64,000 nt of DNA. Origin: Actinomadura sp. WMMA1423 (GTDB taxonomy: Bacteria; Actinomycetota; Actinomycetes; Streptosporangiales; Streptosporangiaceae). Positions 8,886 through 17,050 of this stretch are shown here, piece by piece. The translations under genes were made by a program, and so were the position numbers. Under the pieces are notes generated by a model. That model was not told where the DNA came from. It ran no database searches and saw only the letters and a program-made list of their open reading frames with translations. Location of the stretch: NCBI RefSeq assembly GCF_006547145.1, contig NZ_CP041244.1:2294001-2358000 (forward strand), written 5' to 3'. Numbering within the stretch: the first letter of the stretch is position 1; each line of letters begins with the position of its first letter.

Positions 8886-10160
8886 ATGACGGATGTTGTG
8901 CTAGACGGCGTCGACAAGGTGTATCCCGGCGGCCAGGTGGCCGTCCGCAACGTCCGCCTGCGCATCAACGACGGGGAGCTGTTCGTCCTCCTCGGGCCGT
9001 CCGGCTGCGGCAAGTCGACCATCCTGCGCATGATCGCCGGGCTGGAGGAGATCACCTCCGGCGACCTGTGGCTGAACGGGACCGTGGCCAACGGCCTGGC
9101 GCCGCGCGAGCGGAACGTGGCGATGGTGTTCCAGGAGGGCGCGCTCTACCCGCACCGCACGGTCAAGGGGAACATGATGTTCCCGCTGGAGGTGTCCGGG
9201 GACGACCGCGCCGAGGCGTCGGCGAAGGTCGTCGAGCTGGCGCGCGCGCTCGGCATCAACACGATGATCGACCGGCTGCCCCGCACGCTGTCCGGCGGCC
9301 AGCGGCAGCGGGCCGCGATCGGGCGGGCGCTGGTGCGGGAGCCCTCGCTGTTCCTGATGGACGAGCCGCTGTCGAGCCTGGACGCGGGGCTGCGCACGGA
9401 ACTGCGCGTCGAGATCGCCGCGCTCGTCCGCTCGTCCGGCACCACCACCGTGTACGTCACGCACGACCAGGTCGAGGCCATGACGATGGCCGACCGGATG
9501 GCGGTGCTGCGCGACGGCGTCCTGGAGGACGTCGGCACCCCCGAGCAGATCTACGAGGACCCGGCGACCGTGTTCGTGGCCGCGTTCCTCAGCTCCCCGC
9601 CGATCAACCTGCTGCAGGCCACGCTGTGGGCCGTCGAGGGCCAGGGGCTGGTGCTCGACCTCGGGCCGCAGCGGCTGGCCCTGCCGTGGAACGACCCGCG
9701 GGCGTCCGCGCTCATCAGCCACCACGGCCGGCCCGTGATCGTCGGGATCCGCCCCGGCACGATGACGCCGATCGCCCCGGGCTCGCCCGCGGCCGCCGGG
9801 ACGGTCCTGTCCGGGCAGGTCCGCGCGCTGGAGTTCCACGGGCACGAGTGGCTCGCCTACGCCGAGGCGGGCATCCCCACGGTGGACGCGAGCGAGGTCG
9901 GGCGCCCCGAGCGGCCGCGGGCCGCGGCGGCGGAGCGGCCCCGGCTGGGCGAGCGGGTGCGGGCGCTGTTCGGACGGCCGGCCGAGCAGGAGGAACCGCA
10001 CGAGGAGCACGCGGGCCACCACCGGCGCTCCGACCTGGTGTTCCGCATCGGGCCCGGCGGGCGGCCGGACCGGGGCGAGCGCGTCGCGCTGGCGGTCGAC
10101 CTCGAGCGGATCCTGTTCTTCGGCGCGCACGGCCGGCGCATCACGCCCGTCCAGCGCTAG
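8886..10160 (+). CDS. ABC transporter ATP-binding protein, sugar-importer (MsmK/UgpC) type
   Basis: A 424-residue ATPase with Walker A GPSGCGKST, Q-loop FQEGALYPHRT, signature LSGGQRQR, Walker B LFLMDEPLSSLD and H-loop VTHDQVEA. The C-terminal half is the TOBE-type regulatory domain of carbohydrate importers, interrupted by a charged His/Glu/Arg-rich insertion (about residues 335-385) and closing with LERILFFGAHGRRI. ATG 8886 is chosen over an upstream in-frame ATG at 8847 because it gives the family N terminus. There is no permease or binding protein gene nearby, so this is an orphan ATPase that may serve several importers. Confidence 0.88.
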   Translation: MTDVVLDGVDKVYPGGQVAVRNVRLRINDGELFVLLGPSGCGKSTILRMIAGLEEITSGDLWLNGTVANGLAPRERNVAMVFQEGALYPHRTVKGNMMFPLEVSGDDRAEASAKVVELARALGINTMIDRLPRTLSGGQRQRAAIGRALVREPSLFLMDEPLSSLDAGLRTELRVEIAALVRSSGTTTVYVTHDQVEAMTMADRMAVLRDGVLEDVGTPEQIYEDPATVFVAAFLSSPPINLLQATLWAVEGQGLVLDLGPQRLALPWNDPRASALISHHGRPVIVGIRPGTMTPIAPGSPAAAGTVLSGQVRALEFHGHEWLAYAEAGIPTVDASEVGRPERPRAAAAERPRLGERVRALFGRPAEQEEPHEEHAGHHRRSDLVFRIGPGGRPDRGERVALAVDLERILFFGAHGRRITPVQR

Positions 10161-10275
10161 CCGGCCAGCCCCGCTCCCGGCCAGCACCGCTCCCGGCCAG
10201 CACCGCTCCCGGCCAGCACCGCTACCCGGACAGGACCGCTACCCGGACAGGACCGCTACCCGGACAGGACCGCGG
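10161..10275. repeat. Tandem repeat array, 16-bp then 17-bp units
   Basis: Four consecutive 16-bp units close to CCGGCCAGCACCGCTC (10161-10224) are followed by three 17-bp units close to CCCGGACAGGACCGCTA (10225-10275). The two units are related to each other. The array begins right after the ABC ATPase stop and runs into the last codons of the convergent MocR gene, whose TAG stop (10256-10258) is itself part of a unit. There are no spacers, so it is not a CRISPR array. Confidence 0.9.
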
Positions 10276-11668
10276 CGAGCCGCCGCATCCCCTCGTCGAT
10301 CTCGGGCTCGGCCACGGCGCCGTAGCCGAAGACCAGGCCCGTGGCCGGCGGCCCGGTCACGGCGAACTCCGAGAGCGCGAACAGCCCGACGCCCGCCGCG
10401 AGCGCCCGCGCGGCGACGGCGGCGTCGTCGGTGCCGTCCCGGAACGCGGCGCTCAGATGCAGCCCCGCCTCGGAGGGAAGGAGTTCCAGCCGCTCCCCCG
10501 CCAGCCCGGCGACCAGTTCCGCGACCCGCTCGTGCCGCGCCATGTACTCGCGGCGCGACCTGCGGATGTGCCGGGCGAGCAGGCCCTCGTCGATGAACCG
10601 GGCGAGCGCGGCCTGCGCGGGCAGTTCGGCGTGCCAGGACGAGACGTAGCGCGCCATCCGGAACGCGTGGTGCAGCGACGGCGGCGCCACCAGGAACCCC
10701 AGCCGCAGCACCGGCCGCATGATCTTGGAGAAGGTCCCCGTGTAGAGGACGCGGCCGTCCTCGTCCAGGCTCTGCAGCGGCTCGACGGGCCGCCCGCCGT
10801 AGCGGTACTCGGTGTCGTAGTCGTCCTCGACGACCACCACGTCCCGGCGCCGCGCCCAGTCGAGCAGCGCCCTGCGGCGCGGCAGCGACATCGGCATGCC
10901 CAGCGGGAACTGGTGCGACGGGGTGACGTAGACGGCCCGCGCCTCGCCGGGCAGCGCGTCCACCCGCAGGCCCTCGGCGTCGACCGGCACCCCGCGCACC
11001 CGCATCCCGGCGGCGGTGAGGAGCATCCGGACGGGCGGGTACCCGGGGTCCTCCACGGCCACCACGTCGCCCGGTTCGAGCAGCACCCGGACGATCAGGT
11101 CGAGGGCCTGCTGGACGCCGGAGGTGATGACGACGTCGGCCCCGCTCGCCCGCACCGACCGCGAGACGCCCACGTGCCTCGCGACGGACTCCCGCAGCGC
11201 GGGCAGCCCGGCCGGATCCGCCGCCGAGGCGGGATCGGCCAGCCCCGACGGCCGCAGGAGCCCCGACATGATCCGCCGCCACGCCTCGTAGGGGAACAGC
11301 CGCACGTCGGGCAGCCCGGCGCGCAGGTCCCACCGGACACCGGGCATCGGCGCCGGCCAGGCCGACACCGCCTCCCACACGCGGCGCGGCCGCAGCGGCG
11401 AGGCGTCGGGCGCGCCGCGCGCGGCCGACCCGGTCTCCCGCACGAACGTCCCCGCGCCCACCCGGCTCGTCAGGAACCCCTCGGCGGCGAGCCTGTCGTA
11501 GGCGACGCCGACCGTGTTGCGGGAGATCGCCAGGCGCCGCGCCAGCTCCCGCGTCGGCGGCAGCGCCTCCCCGGCGCGCAGCCGCCCGTCCAGGATCGCG
11601 GCGCGCAACTGGCCGTAGATCTGCCCGGCGAGGTCGCGGCGCCCCACCAGGCTCACGTGGAGATCCAC
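10256..11668 (-). CDS. MocR/PdxR-family regulator (GntR HTH + aminotransferase domain)
   Basis: A 470-residue fusion regulator. Residues about 10-75 are a GntR winged helix (RRLAISRNTVGVAYDRLAAE). The remainder is a fold-type I aminotransferase domain; the PLP lysine lies in TGTFSKIMRPVLRLGF. MocR proteins use PLP or related amines as effectors and often control the divergent gene. Here that would be the TIGR03086 gene 82 bp away. The last residues, AVLSG and stop, are encoded inside a tandem repeat array, so the C terminus may vary between strains. The regulated pathway is not evident. Confidence 0.9.
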   Translation of the reverse strand: MDLHVSLVGRRDLAGQIYGQLRAAILDGRLRAGEALPPTRELARRLAISRNTVGVAYDRLAAEGFLTSRVGAGTFVRETGSAARGAPDASPLRPRRVWEAVSAWPAPMPGVRWDLRAGLPDVRLFPYEAWRRIMSGLLRPSGLADPASAADPAGLPALRESVARHVGVSRSVRASGADVVITSGVQQALDLIVRVLLEPGDVVAVEDPGYPPVRMLLTAAGMRVRGVPVDAEGLRVDALPGEARAVYVTPSHQFPLGMPMSLPRRRALLDWARRRDVVVVEDDYDTEYRYGGRPVEPLQSLDEDGRVLYTGTFSKIMRPVLRLGFLVAPPSLHHAFRMARYVSSWHAELPAQAALARFIDEGLLARHIRRSRREYMARHERVAELVAGLAGERLELLPSEAGLHLSAAFRDGTDDAAVAARALAAGVGLFALSEFAVTGPPATGLVFGYGAVAEPEIDEGMRRLAAVLSG

Positions 11669-11738
11669 GGCGCCGACCCTAGATCGGCTCAGTCATTCTC
11701 CGCAATTTTGGACCTGTACCTGGGCCTCTGCCGCTCCC

Positions 11739-11744
11739 TAGCGT
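11739..11744 (+). promoter_or_regulatory. Candidate -10 element for a leaderless start
   Basis: TAGCGT matches the actinobacterial -10 pattern TANNNT and ends 6 bases before ATG 11751. No Shine-Dalgarno is present. Transcription from the A of the ATG, giving a leaderless mRNA, is inferred. Confidence 0.45.
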
Positions 11745-11750
11745 GGCCGC

Positions 11751-12356
11751 ATGGACCTGCTGACCGAACTGCTCACGACCGACTTCCGCCCGCTCGACCG
11801 GAAGGCGGCCGACCTCTACCTGTCCGTCGTCGCGCAGGTGAAGCCGGACGCGCTGCGCCTGCCGACGCCGTGCCCCGACTGGACGCTGCACGGCCTGCTG
11901 CGCCACCAGGTGAGCCAGGACGAGGGCTTCGCGGCCGCCGCTCGAGGCGGCGGCGCCCGGCTGTCGGCGTGGCGCGGCGGCGACCTCGGCGACGACCCCT
12001 ACGCCGCCGCGCGGGCGTCCGCCGACCTCGTGACCGGGGCCTTCGCCGAGGTGGCCCTGGACGCCGAGCTCGCCCTCCCCGAGATCCGCGACGGCGGCGC
12101 CTTCCCCGCCTCGCTGGCGATCAGCTTCCACTTCGTCGACCTCGTCGTGCACGCCTGGGACGTCGCGGCCGCGATCGGCGCCGCGTGGGAACCCACCGGC
12201 GAGCTCGTGGAGGCCTCCCTCAAGGTCGCCGCCATCGTCCCCGAGGAGGGCCGCGGGCCCGGCGACTCGTTCGCCCCGTCCGTCCCCTCCATGGACGGCG
12301 CGCGGCCGCGGGACCGCCTGCTCACCATGCTGGGCCGGAACCCGGCGTGGCGATGA
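11751..12356 (+). CDS. TIGR03086-family (maleylpyruvate isomerase/DinB-like) metal-binding protein
   Basis: A 201-residue four-helix protein of the actinobacterial TIGR03086 family, related to mycothiol-dependent maleylpyruvate isomerases and DinB-like enzymes. The family pattern is visible as LPTPCPDWTLHGLLRHQ near residue 45 and SFHFVDLVVHAWDVA near residue 125; the histidines in these are the likely metal ligands. Substrate is unknown; mycothiol-linked chemistry is the family expectation. It is divergent from the MocR gene, which probably controls it. Confidence 0.82.
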   Translation: MDLLTELLTTDFRPLDRKAADLYLSVVAQVKPDALRLPTPCPDWTLHGLLRHQVSQDEGFAAAARGGGARLSAWRGGDLGDDPYAAARASADLVTGAFAEVALDAELALPEIRDGGAFPASLAISFHFVDLVVHAWDVAAAIGAAWEPTGELVEASLKVAAIVPEEGRGPGDSFAPSVPSMDGARPRDRLLTMLGRNPAWR

Positions 12357-12383
12357 GGGCGTCCGGTCGGGCCCGGTCCCCGC

Positions 12384-12773
12384 TCAGTTCGGGGCGGGGG
12401 CCGCGTCGCAGATCGTCGCCGCCTCCCGGTAGAAGCCGATCTTCATCTTGATCTGCTCCTGCTGCGTGCGCAGCGCGGCGATCCGCTCCTCGACCCGGCG
12501 GTCGTGCGCCTCCAGCAGTTCGAGCCGCTCCTGGACGGTCTCGTCGCCGCCGCGGGCCAGCTCGGAGAAGCGCAGCATCTCGGCTATCGGCATCCCGGTG
12601 CCCCGCAGGCAGCGCAGCATCCAGAGCCACGCCAGGTCGTCGTCGCTGAACACGCGCCGTCCCGACGCGTTCCGCGCGATCCCGGCCAGCAGCCCGATCT
12701 TCTCGTAGTAACGCAGAGTGTCGATGCTGAAACCGCTCTTCTCGGCGGTCTCGGCTGGGGAGTAGGAGCTCAC
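12384..12773 (-). CDS. MerR-family transcriptional regulator
   Basis: A 129-residue regulator. The winged helix reads SPAETAEKSGFSIDTLRYYEKIGLL, followed by the usual RRVFSDDDLAWL and a coiled-coil dimerisation helix rich in Glu, Arg and Gln (about residues 75-115). There is one Cys near the end and no obvious metal-site cluster, so the effector is unlikely to be a metal. GTG 12773 is chosen; a longer frame from 12800 would extend into the operator. It is divergent from an F420-dependent oxidoreductase, with a perfect palindrome on each side of the shared promoter region. Confidence 0.88.
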   Translation of the reverse strand: MSSYSPAETAEKSGFSIDTLRYYEKIGLLAGIARNASGRRVFSDDDLAWLWMLRCLRGTGMPIAEMLRFSELARGGDETVQERLELLEAHDRRVEERIAALRTQQEQIKMKIGFYREAATICDAAPAPN

Positions 12774-12787
12774 GCCCCCAGGATCGC

Positions 12788-12807
12788 ACCTGGAGCGCAC
12801 TCCAGGT
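12788..12807 (-). promoter_or_regulatory. MerR operator/promoter of the regulator gene
   Basis: Perfect palindrome ACCTGGAGCGCACTCCAGGT. Read on the minus strand, TTGACC overlaps its left edge as a -35 box, and GATCCT follows after 19 bases, the long spacer expected for MerR-type promoters. Confidence 0.75.
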
Positions 12808-12833
12808 CAACGCCCGGCCGGGGTGCCGACTTG

Positions 12834-12853
12834 ACCTGGAGCGCACTCCAGGT
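12834..12853 (+). promoter_or_regulatory. MerR operator/promoter of the oxidoreductase gene
   Basis: A second identical copy of ACCTGGAGCGCACTCCAGGT, 26 bp from the first. TTGACC at 12831-12836 forms a -35 box facing the oxidoreductase gene, with CAAAGT 19 bases further on as a weak -10. The mirror-image layout suggests one regulator drives both genes. Confidence 0.75.
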
Positions 12854-12904
12854 CCCAAAGTGGAAGGAGAGGAACACCGCCGAGCGAGCGAACGAAGGAC
12901 CGCC

Positions 12905-13774
12905 ATGCGCATCGGACTACAGATTCCCAGCTTCACCTTCCCCGGAGGGCCCGAGGAGATAGCCCCCACGTTCGGCCGCATCGCGCGCGAGGCCGATCAG
13001 GGCGGGCTGCACTCGCTGTGGGTGATGGACCACTTCTTCCAGATCAGCATGGTGGGGCCGCCGGAGGAGCCCATGCTGGAGGGCTACTCGGCGCTCGCCT
13101 ACGCGGCGGCGCTGACCGAGCGGATCACGCTCGGGACGATGGTCACCGGCGTCACCTACCGGCACCCCGGCGTCCTGGTCAAGACCGTGACCACGCTGGA
13201 CGTCCTGTCGGGCGGCCGAGCGTGGCTCGGCATCGGCGCGGCCTGGAACGACGAGGAGTCGCGCGGCCTCGGCATCCCCTTCCCGCCGACCGCCGAGCGG
13301 TTCGAGCGGCTGGAGGACACGCTGCGCATCGCCCACCGGATGTGGGAGGGCGACGACTCGGCGTTCGAGGGCGGGCACTACGCGCTGGAGCGCCCGCTCA
13401 ACTCGCCGCCCGCGCTGAGGAGCCCGCACCCGCCGATCCTCATCGGCGGCGGCGGCGAGAAGAAGACGCTGCGGTTCGTGGCGAAGTACGCCGACGCCTG
13501 CAACCTCTTCGACGGCGACGAGCTGCCGCACAAGCTGGACGTCCTGCGGGAGCACTGCGAGCGCGAGGGCCGCGACTTCGCCGAGATCGAGAAGACGTCG
13601 CTGACCTACTTCACCGGCACCCCGTCGGTCGGCGCCGCCGTCGACACCGTCGGACGGCTCGCCGAGCGGGGCGTCGACCACGTGATCTTCTCCCAGGGCA
13701 CCGGCCAGGACCTCGCCGGGATCCTCACCGAGGCCCTGGCCCAGACCGAGAAGATCGTCCCCGCGGGCCGGTGA
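12905..13774 (+). CDS. F420-dependent LLM-class oxidoreductase
   Basis: A 289-residue luciferase-like monooxygenase-fold protein. The start MRIGLQIPSF is the typical first beta strand, followed by SLWVMDHFFQI, the region that binds the deazaflavin in F420-dependent members, then LGTMVTGVTYRHP and SGGRAWLGIGAAWNDEE. Such enzymes use reduced or oxidised F420 to act on alcohols, lactones or xenobiotics; the substrate cannot be read here. ATG 12905 is chosen over an in-frame ATG at 12860. It is divergent from the MerR gene and shares duplicated operators with it. Confidence 0.88.
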   Translation: MRIGLQIPSFTFPGGPEEIAPTFGRIAREADQGGLHSLWVMDHFFQISMVGPPEEPMLEGYSALAYAAALTERITLGTMVTGVTYRHPGVLVKTVTTLDVLSGGRAWLGIGAAWNDEESRGLGIPFPPTAERFERLEDTLRIAHRMWEGDDSAFEGGHYALERPLNSPPALRSPHPPILIGGGGEKKTLRFVAKYADACNLFDGDELPHKLDVLREHCEREGRDFAEIEKTSLTYFTGTPSVGAAVDTVGRLAERGVDHVIFSQGTGQDLAGILTEALAQTEKIVPAGR

Positions 13775-13821
13775 GCCCCGCCCCCGGACGCCGCGACGGG
13801 GCGCGGCGCGCGGGGCCCCGC

Positions 13822-14259
13822 CTAGGCCTGCGCGGGCGGCCGGAGGTGCAGCGGGACGCCGAACAGGTTCAGCGCGTTGATCAGCGAGACCAGCCCGGCG
13901 AGGTCGCCGAGCTCGCGCTCCGGGTAGTGCTCGCGGAGCGCCTCCCAGAGCTCCTCGCCCACCGGCTCCCGCCGCGTCACGGCCTCGGCGTAGCCGAGCG
14001 CCGCGCGCTCGGCGTCGCTGTAGAGCGGCGACTCGCGCCACACCGTGAGGTGGTGGATGCGGCGCTCCTCCTCCCCCGCCGCGCGGGCGTCACCGGTGTG
14101 CCGGTCCACGCAGAACGCGCAGCCGTTCAGCTGGGACGCCCTGATCTTGACCAGCTCCTGCACCCGGCGGTCCAGCGGCCCCCGGCGGATCACCGCGGCG
14201 ATCCTCATGAAGCCCGCGTGGACCTCCGGCGAGGCCTCCTGCAGCAGCATGCGCGCCAT
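13822..14259 (-). CDS. Carboxymuconolactone decarboxylase / AhpD-like protein
   Basis: A 145-residue protein with the AhpD-type redox motif in LNGCAFCVDRHTGDARAAGE: two Cys separated by two residues and a nearby His. Family members are peroxidase-like proteins or decarboxylases. It lies 61 bp downstream of an ECF41-type sigma factor gene on the same strand. Genes of this family are well-known companions and targets of ECF41 factors, and a matching promoter lies in the gap. A Shine-Dalgarno (GGGAGAGGAA) precedes ATG 14259. Confidence 0.9.
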   Translation of the reverse strand: MARMLLQEASPEVHAGFMRIAAVIRRGPLDRRVQELVKIRASQLNGCAFCVDRHTGDARAAGEEERRIHHLTVWRESPLYSDAERAALGYAEAVTRREPVGEELWEALREHYPERELGDLAGLVSLINALNLFGVPLHLRPPAQA

Positions 14260-14286
14260 GCGTTCCTCTCCCTTCGTCGCCAGGGA

Positions 14287-14313
14287 GACGACGCACCCGG
14301 GACGCGCGTGACG
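14287..14313 (-). promoter_or_regulatory. Candidate ECF41-type promoter
   Basis: On the minus strand CGTCACG is followed after exactly 16 bases by CGTC. This matches the published ECF41 promoter pattern TGTCACA-N16-CGTC at 5 of 7 upstream positions and all 4 downstream. It would give a leader of about 20 bases before the decarboxylase start. Confidence 0.65.
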
Positions 14314-14320
14314 GACCGGT

Positions 14321-15181
14321 TCAGGACCGGTGCACGGAGGTGAGCTTCTCGGGGTTGAGGACCCGGCGGATGGCGGTGATGCGGCCGCCCGCGACCTCCA
14401 CGGTGTCGACCGCGGCCGGGCGGCCGTCCCGCCGCACCAGCAGCTCGCGGCGGCCGTTGACCTCCGCGAACTCCAGCCGGAACGTGTTGCGGGCGCCGAC
14501 GCGCAGCAGCGCGGTCGCCACCCGCCCCGCCCCGGCGATGACCTTGCGGGCGGCGAACACGCGCCCGCCGCCGTCGGTGGTGTAGGTGGCGTCCGGGTCC
14601 AGCAGCGCGAGCAGCGCGGCCTCGTCGCCGCGCTCGTAGGCGGAGCGGAAGGCCTCCAGCACCCGGTCCCGCTCCCGCGCCGGGGCGGGCCGGGCCGGCA
14701 GCGCCGCGGCGATCTTGCGCCGGGCGCGGGAGGCGAGCTGCCGGCACGCGCCCGCCGACCTGCCGAGCACGTCGGCGATCTGCTCGTAGGGCACCTCGAA
14801 CGCCTGGTGCAGGACGAACGCGACGCGCTCGGGCGGCGACAGCTCCTCCATCACCACCAGCATCGCGGTGCCGGCCGTCTCGTCCACGAGCACCGGCTCG
14901 GCGGCGTCCGGCCCGGTCAGCAGGGGCTCGGGCAGCCACGGCCCGACGTAGTCGACGCGCCGCGCGCGGGCCGAGCCCAGCACGTCGTAGGCGCGTCGCG
15001 CGGCCACCGTGACCAGCCAGGCGCGCAGGTCGCGGACGTCGTCCAGCGACTCGCGCGCGGAGGCGCGCAGCCACACGTCCTGGGTGATGTCCTCGGCGTC
15101 CGCGACGCTCCCGGTGATCCGGTACGCGGCGCCGAAGACGGCGGGCCGGTGGTCGGCCCATTCCTCGTCGAGTCGGCTCAC
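14321..15181 (-). CDS. ECF41-family sigma factor (SigJ-like) with C-terminal SnoaL-like domain
   Basis: A 286-residue ECF sigma factor. Region 2 contains GSVADAEDITQDVWLRA and region 4 has LSPPERVAFVLHQAFEVPYE followed by the helix-turn-helix IADVLGRSAGACRQLASRAR. The extra C-terminal domain of about 110 residues is SnoaL/NTF2-like and carries the two ECF41 hallmarks DGGGR and NPEKL (NPDKL in most). In this group the extension replaces an anti-sigma factor and controls activity in cis. The start is GTG 15181. Its likely target is the decarboxylase gene directly downstream. Confidence 0.93.
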   Translation of the reverse strand: MSRLDEEWADHRPAVFGAAYRITGSVADAEDITQDVWLRASARESLDDVRDLRAWLVTVAARRAYDVLGSARARRVDYVGPWLPEPLLTGPDAAEPVLVDETAGTAMLVVMEELSPPERVAFVLHQAFEVPYEQIADVLGRSAGACRQLASRARRKIAAALPARPAPARERDRVLEAFRSAYERGDEAALLALLDPDATYTTDGGGRVFAARKVIAGAGRVATALLRVGARNTFRLEFAEVNGRRELLVRRDGRPAAVDTVEVAGGRITAIRRVLNPEKLTSVHRS

Positions 15182-15236
15182 ACCCGCTCCGTGCCTCGGC
15201 TTCGCTTCCGTGGGGGCGGCTCCCCCGGTCCCGGCC

Positions 15237-15689
15237 TCACGCCGCCGCGGGCGTGAACACCCACTTCTTGTACGACCAGTAGCGGAAGGCCGAGCCTAGG
15301 CCCACCCCCGCGAGGAGCCCCAGGTTGTAGGCGAGCCCGCCGTGCAGACCGAGGGTGTAGTAGGTGAAGCCGGTGCACAGCACCTGGATCAGCAGCCCGA
15401 CGCCGTTCAGCGCGAAGAAGATCGCGACCTCCCGGCCGGAGCCGTCGCTGTCGCGGTGCCGGAACGTCCAGAACCGGTTGAGCAGGTAGGAGGACAGCGT
15501 GGACACCACCGTCGGCACGACGACGCTCGTGACCGGGCTGCCGCCGAGCCACGCGCGCATCAGGTTGGCGCCGAAGATCATGATCAGCGTGCCGAGGCAT
15601 CCCACGAAACCGAAGCTGAGCAGCTCGCTCAGGAATGTCCGGAACGCCGAGGCGGGCGGGACCGTTTCGGACGGTCGCGACCGCTGCAT
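15237..15689 (-). CDS. GtrA-family membrane protein
   Basis: A 150-residue protein with four predicted membrane helices. The GtrA pattern is visible: FGFVGCLGTLIMI in helix 1, SSYLLNRFWTFRHR after helix 2, and a C-terminal FRYWSYKKWVF. GtrA proteins take part in moving polyprenyl-linked sugars across the membrane or in wall polysaccharide synthesis. ATG 15689 is chosen; GTG 15698 in the same frame is equally plausible. No glycosyltransferase gene lies next to it, so the partner is elsewhere. Confidence 0.85.
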   Translation of the reverse strand: MQRSRPSETVPPASAFRTFLSELLSFGFVGCLGTLIMIFGANLMRAWLGGSPVTSVVVPTVVSTLSSYLLNRFWTFRHRDSDGSGREVAIFFALNGVGLLIQVLCTGFTYYTLGLHGGLAYNLGLLAGVGLGSAFRYWSYKKWVFTPAAA

Positions 15690-15832
15690 GGTGCTCACTC
15701 GCCCAGACCTTACCTGAGTAGGACATATACGAAGGTCGCAACCCAAAGATCAGTGACCCACCGTTACCGTCCCGCCGCCGGCGGCCGGCCGATACCCGGC
15801 CCCGCCACCGGCCCGCCACCACCGGCCCGCCG

Positions 15833-17002
15833 TCACCGCTCGGCCGTCTCCGCCGCCGGCGCGAGCAGGACGATCAGCCCGACCAGCGCGACGGGCACCG
15901 CCAGCGCCCATGCCAGGCCCACGCCCTGAGCGACGAACCCGATGACGGGCGGGCCGCCGAGCAGGCCGAGATAGCCGACCCCGGTGACCCGGGAGATCCC
16001 GGCCGCCGCCGGGACGCCCGGGATGTTGCCCGCCGCGCTGAAGGTGACGGGCGCCACGACCGCGACGCCGAGGCCGAACAGCGTGAATCCCGCCACCGCC
16101 GCCGTGGGGTCGCCCGCGGCGAGTCCGAGGCCGAGCCCCAGCGCGGCGACCAGCGATCCGCCCCGCAGCACCGGGACGGGCCCGAAGCGGGCGACGACCT
16201 GGTCCCCGGTGAGCCGCCCCACGGTCATCGCCACCGCGCACCCGGCGTAGCCGAGGCCGGCCGCGCCGGGGCCGGTGCCGAGGTCCTCCCGCAGGTAGAT
16301 CGCGCTCCAGTCGGCCATGGCGCCCTCGCCGACGAACGAGCACAGCCCGATGACGCCGAGCATGACCAGCGGCAGGCGCGAAGACCTCGCGGGCGGCGCC
16401 GCGTCCTCGGCCGGCTCGGGCGTCTCGTCGGCGGAACGGTCCAGCAGGCCCCGGCAGCCGAGCGCCAGCAGGGCGATCAGGGCCGCCGCGGCGACCGCCA
16501 GGTGCAGCTGGACGGGGACGCCCGCGTGCGCGGCCGCCGCCCCCGCCAGCGCCGCCAGCAGCGTCCCGACGCTGTAGGAGCCGTGCAGCCCGGACATCAG
16601 CGGGCGCCCGTAGCCGCGCTCGACGGCGACGCCCTGCGCGTTCATCCCCACGTCCATCAGCCCGAGGGAGGCGCCCAGCAGCAGCAGCGCGCAGACCAGC
16701 GCGCCGAGGTTCCAGGCGAGGCCGAGCGGGACCAGCGACAGCGCCCCGGCGGCCCCGGCGGCGACCGTCGTGGCGCGGCTGCCCCACCGGCCGACGATCC
16801 GCCCGGCGAACCGGACGGCCGCGACGACGCCGACGGGCGCGCCGAGCAGCGCCACGCCCATCGTGCCCTCGCCCAGCCCGAGATGCTCCTTGATCTGCGG
16901 GATGCGGGCGACCCAGGCGGCGCCGAGCAGGCCGTGCGCGGCGAACGCCAGCGTCACCGCGACGCGGGCCCGGGGCGGAATCGCGATCTTCTCGGTGACC
17001 AC
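15833..17002 (-). CDS. Major facilitator superfamily transporter
   Basis: A 389-residue protein with about twelve hydrophobic segments. After helix 4 it has LGLMDVGMNAQGVAVERGYG and SGLHGSYSVG, a signature of a bacterial MFS subgroup related to YbjJ and sugar/proton symporters. Substrate is unknown. It lies 48 bp downstream of the FAD-dependent reductase gene on the same strand, so co-transcription is possible, though the functional link is unclear. Confidence 0.85.
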   Translation of the reverse strand: MVTEKIAIPPRARVAVTLAFAAHGLLGAAWVARIPQIKEHLGLGEGTMGVALLGAPVGVVAAVRFAGRIVGRWGSRATTVAAGAAGALSLVPLGLAWNLGALVCALLLLGASLGLMDVGMNAQGVAVERGYGRPLMSGLHGSYSVGTLLAALAGAAAAHAGVPVQLHLAVAAAALIALLALGCRGLLDRSADETPEPAEDAAPPARSSRLPLVMLGVIGLCSFVGEGAMADWSAIYLREDLGTGPGAAGLGYAGCAVAMTVGRLTGDQVVARFGPVPVLRGGSLVAALGLGLGLAAGDPTAAVAGFTLFGLGVAVVAPVTFSAAGNIPGVPAAAGISRVTGVGYLGLLGGPPVIGFVAQGVGLAWALAVPVALVGLIVLLAPAAETAER

Positions 17003-17050
17003 CGAGAAGACTCTACGTGGCCTACGCGGCGGGGCCGGGCCCCGGGCGGC

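Noticed and set aside
10161-10275. Possible CRISPR array
   Set aside because: Units of 16-17 bp follow each other directly with no spacers, and no cas genes are present.
12774-12800. Longer MerR regulator starting at 12800
   Set aside because: That start lies inside the operator palindrome, downstream of the proposed -35 box, and adds residues absent from the family.
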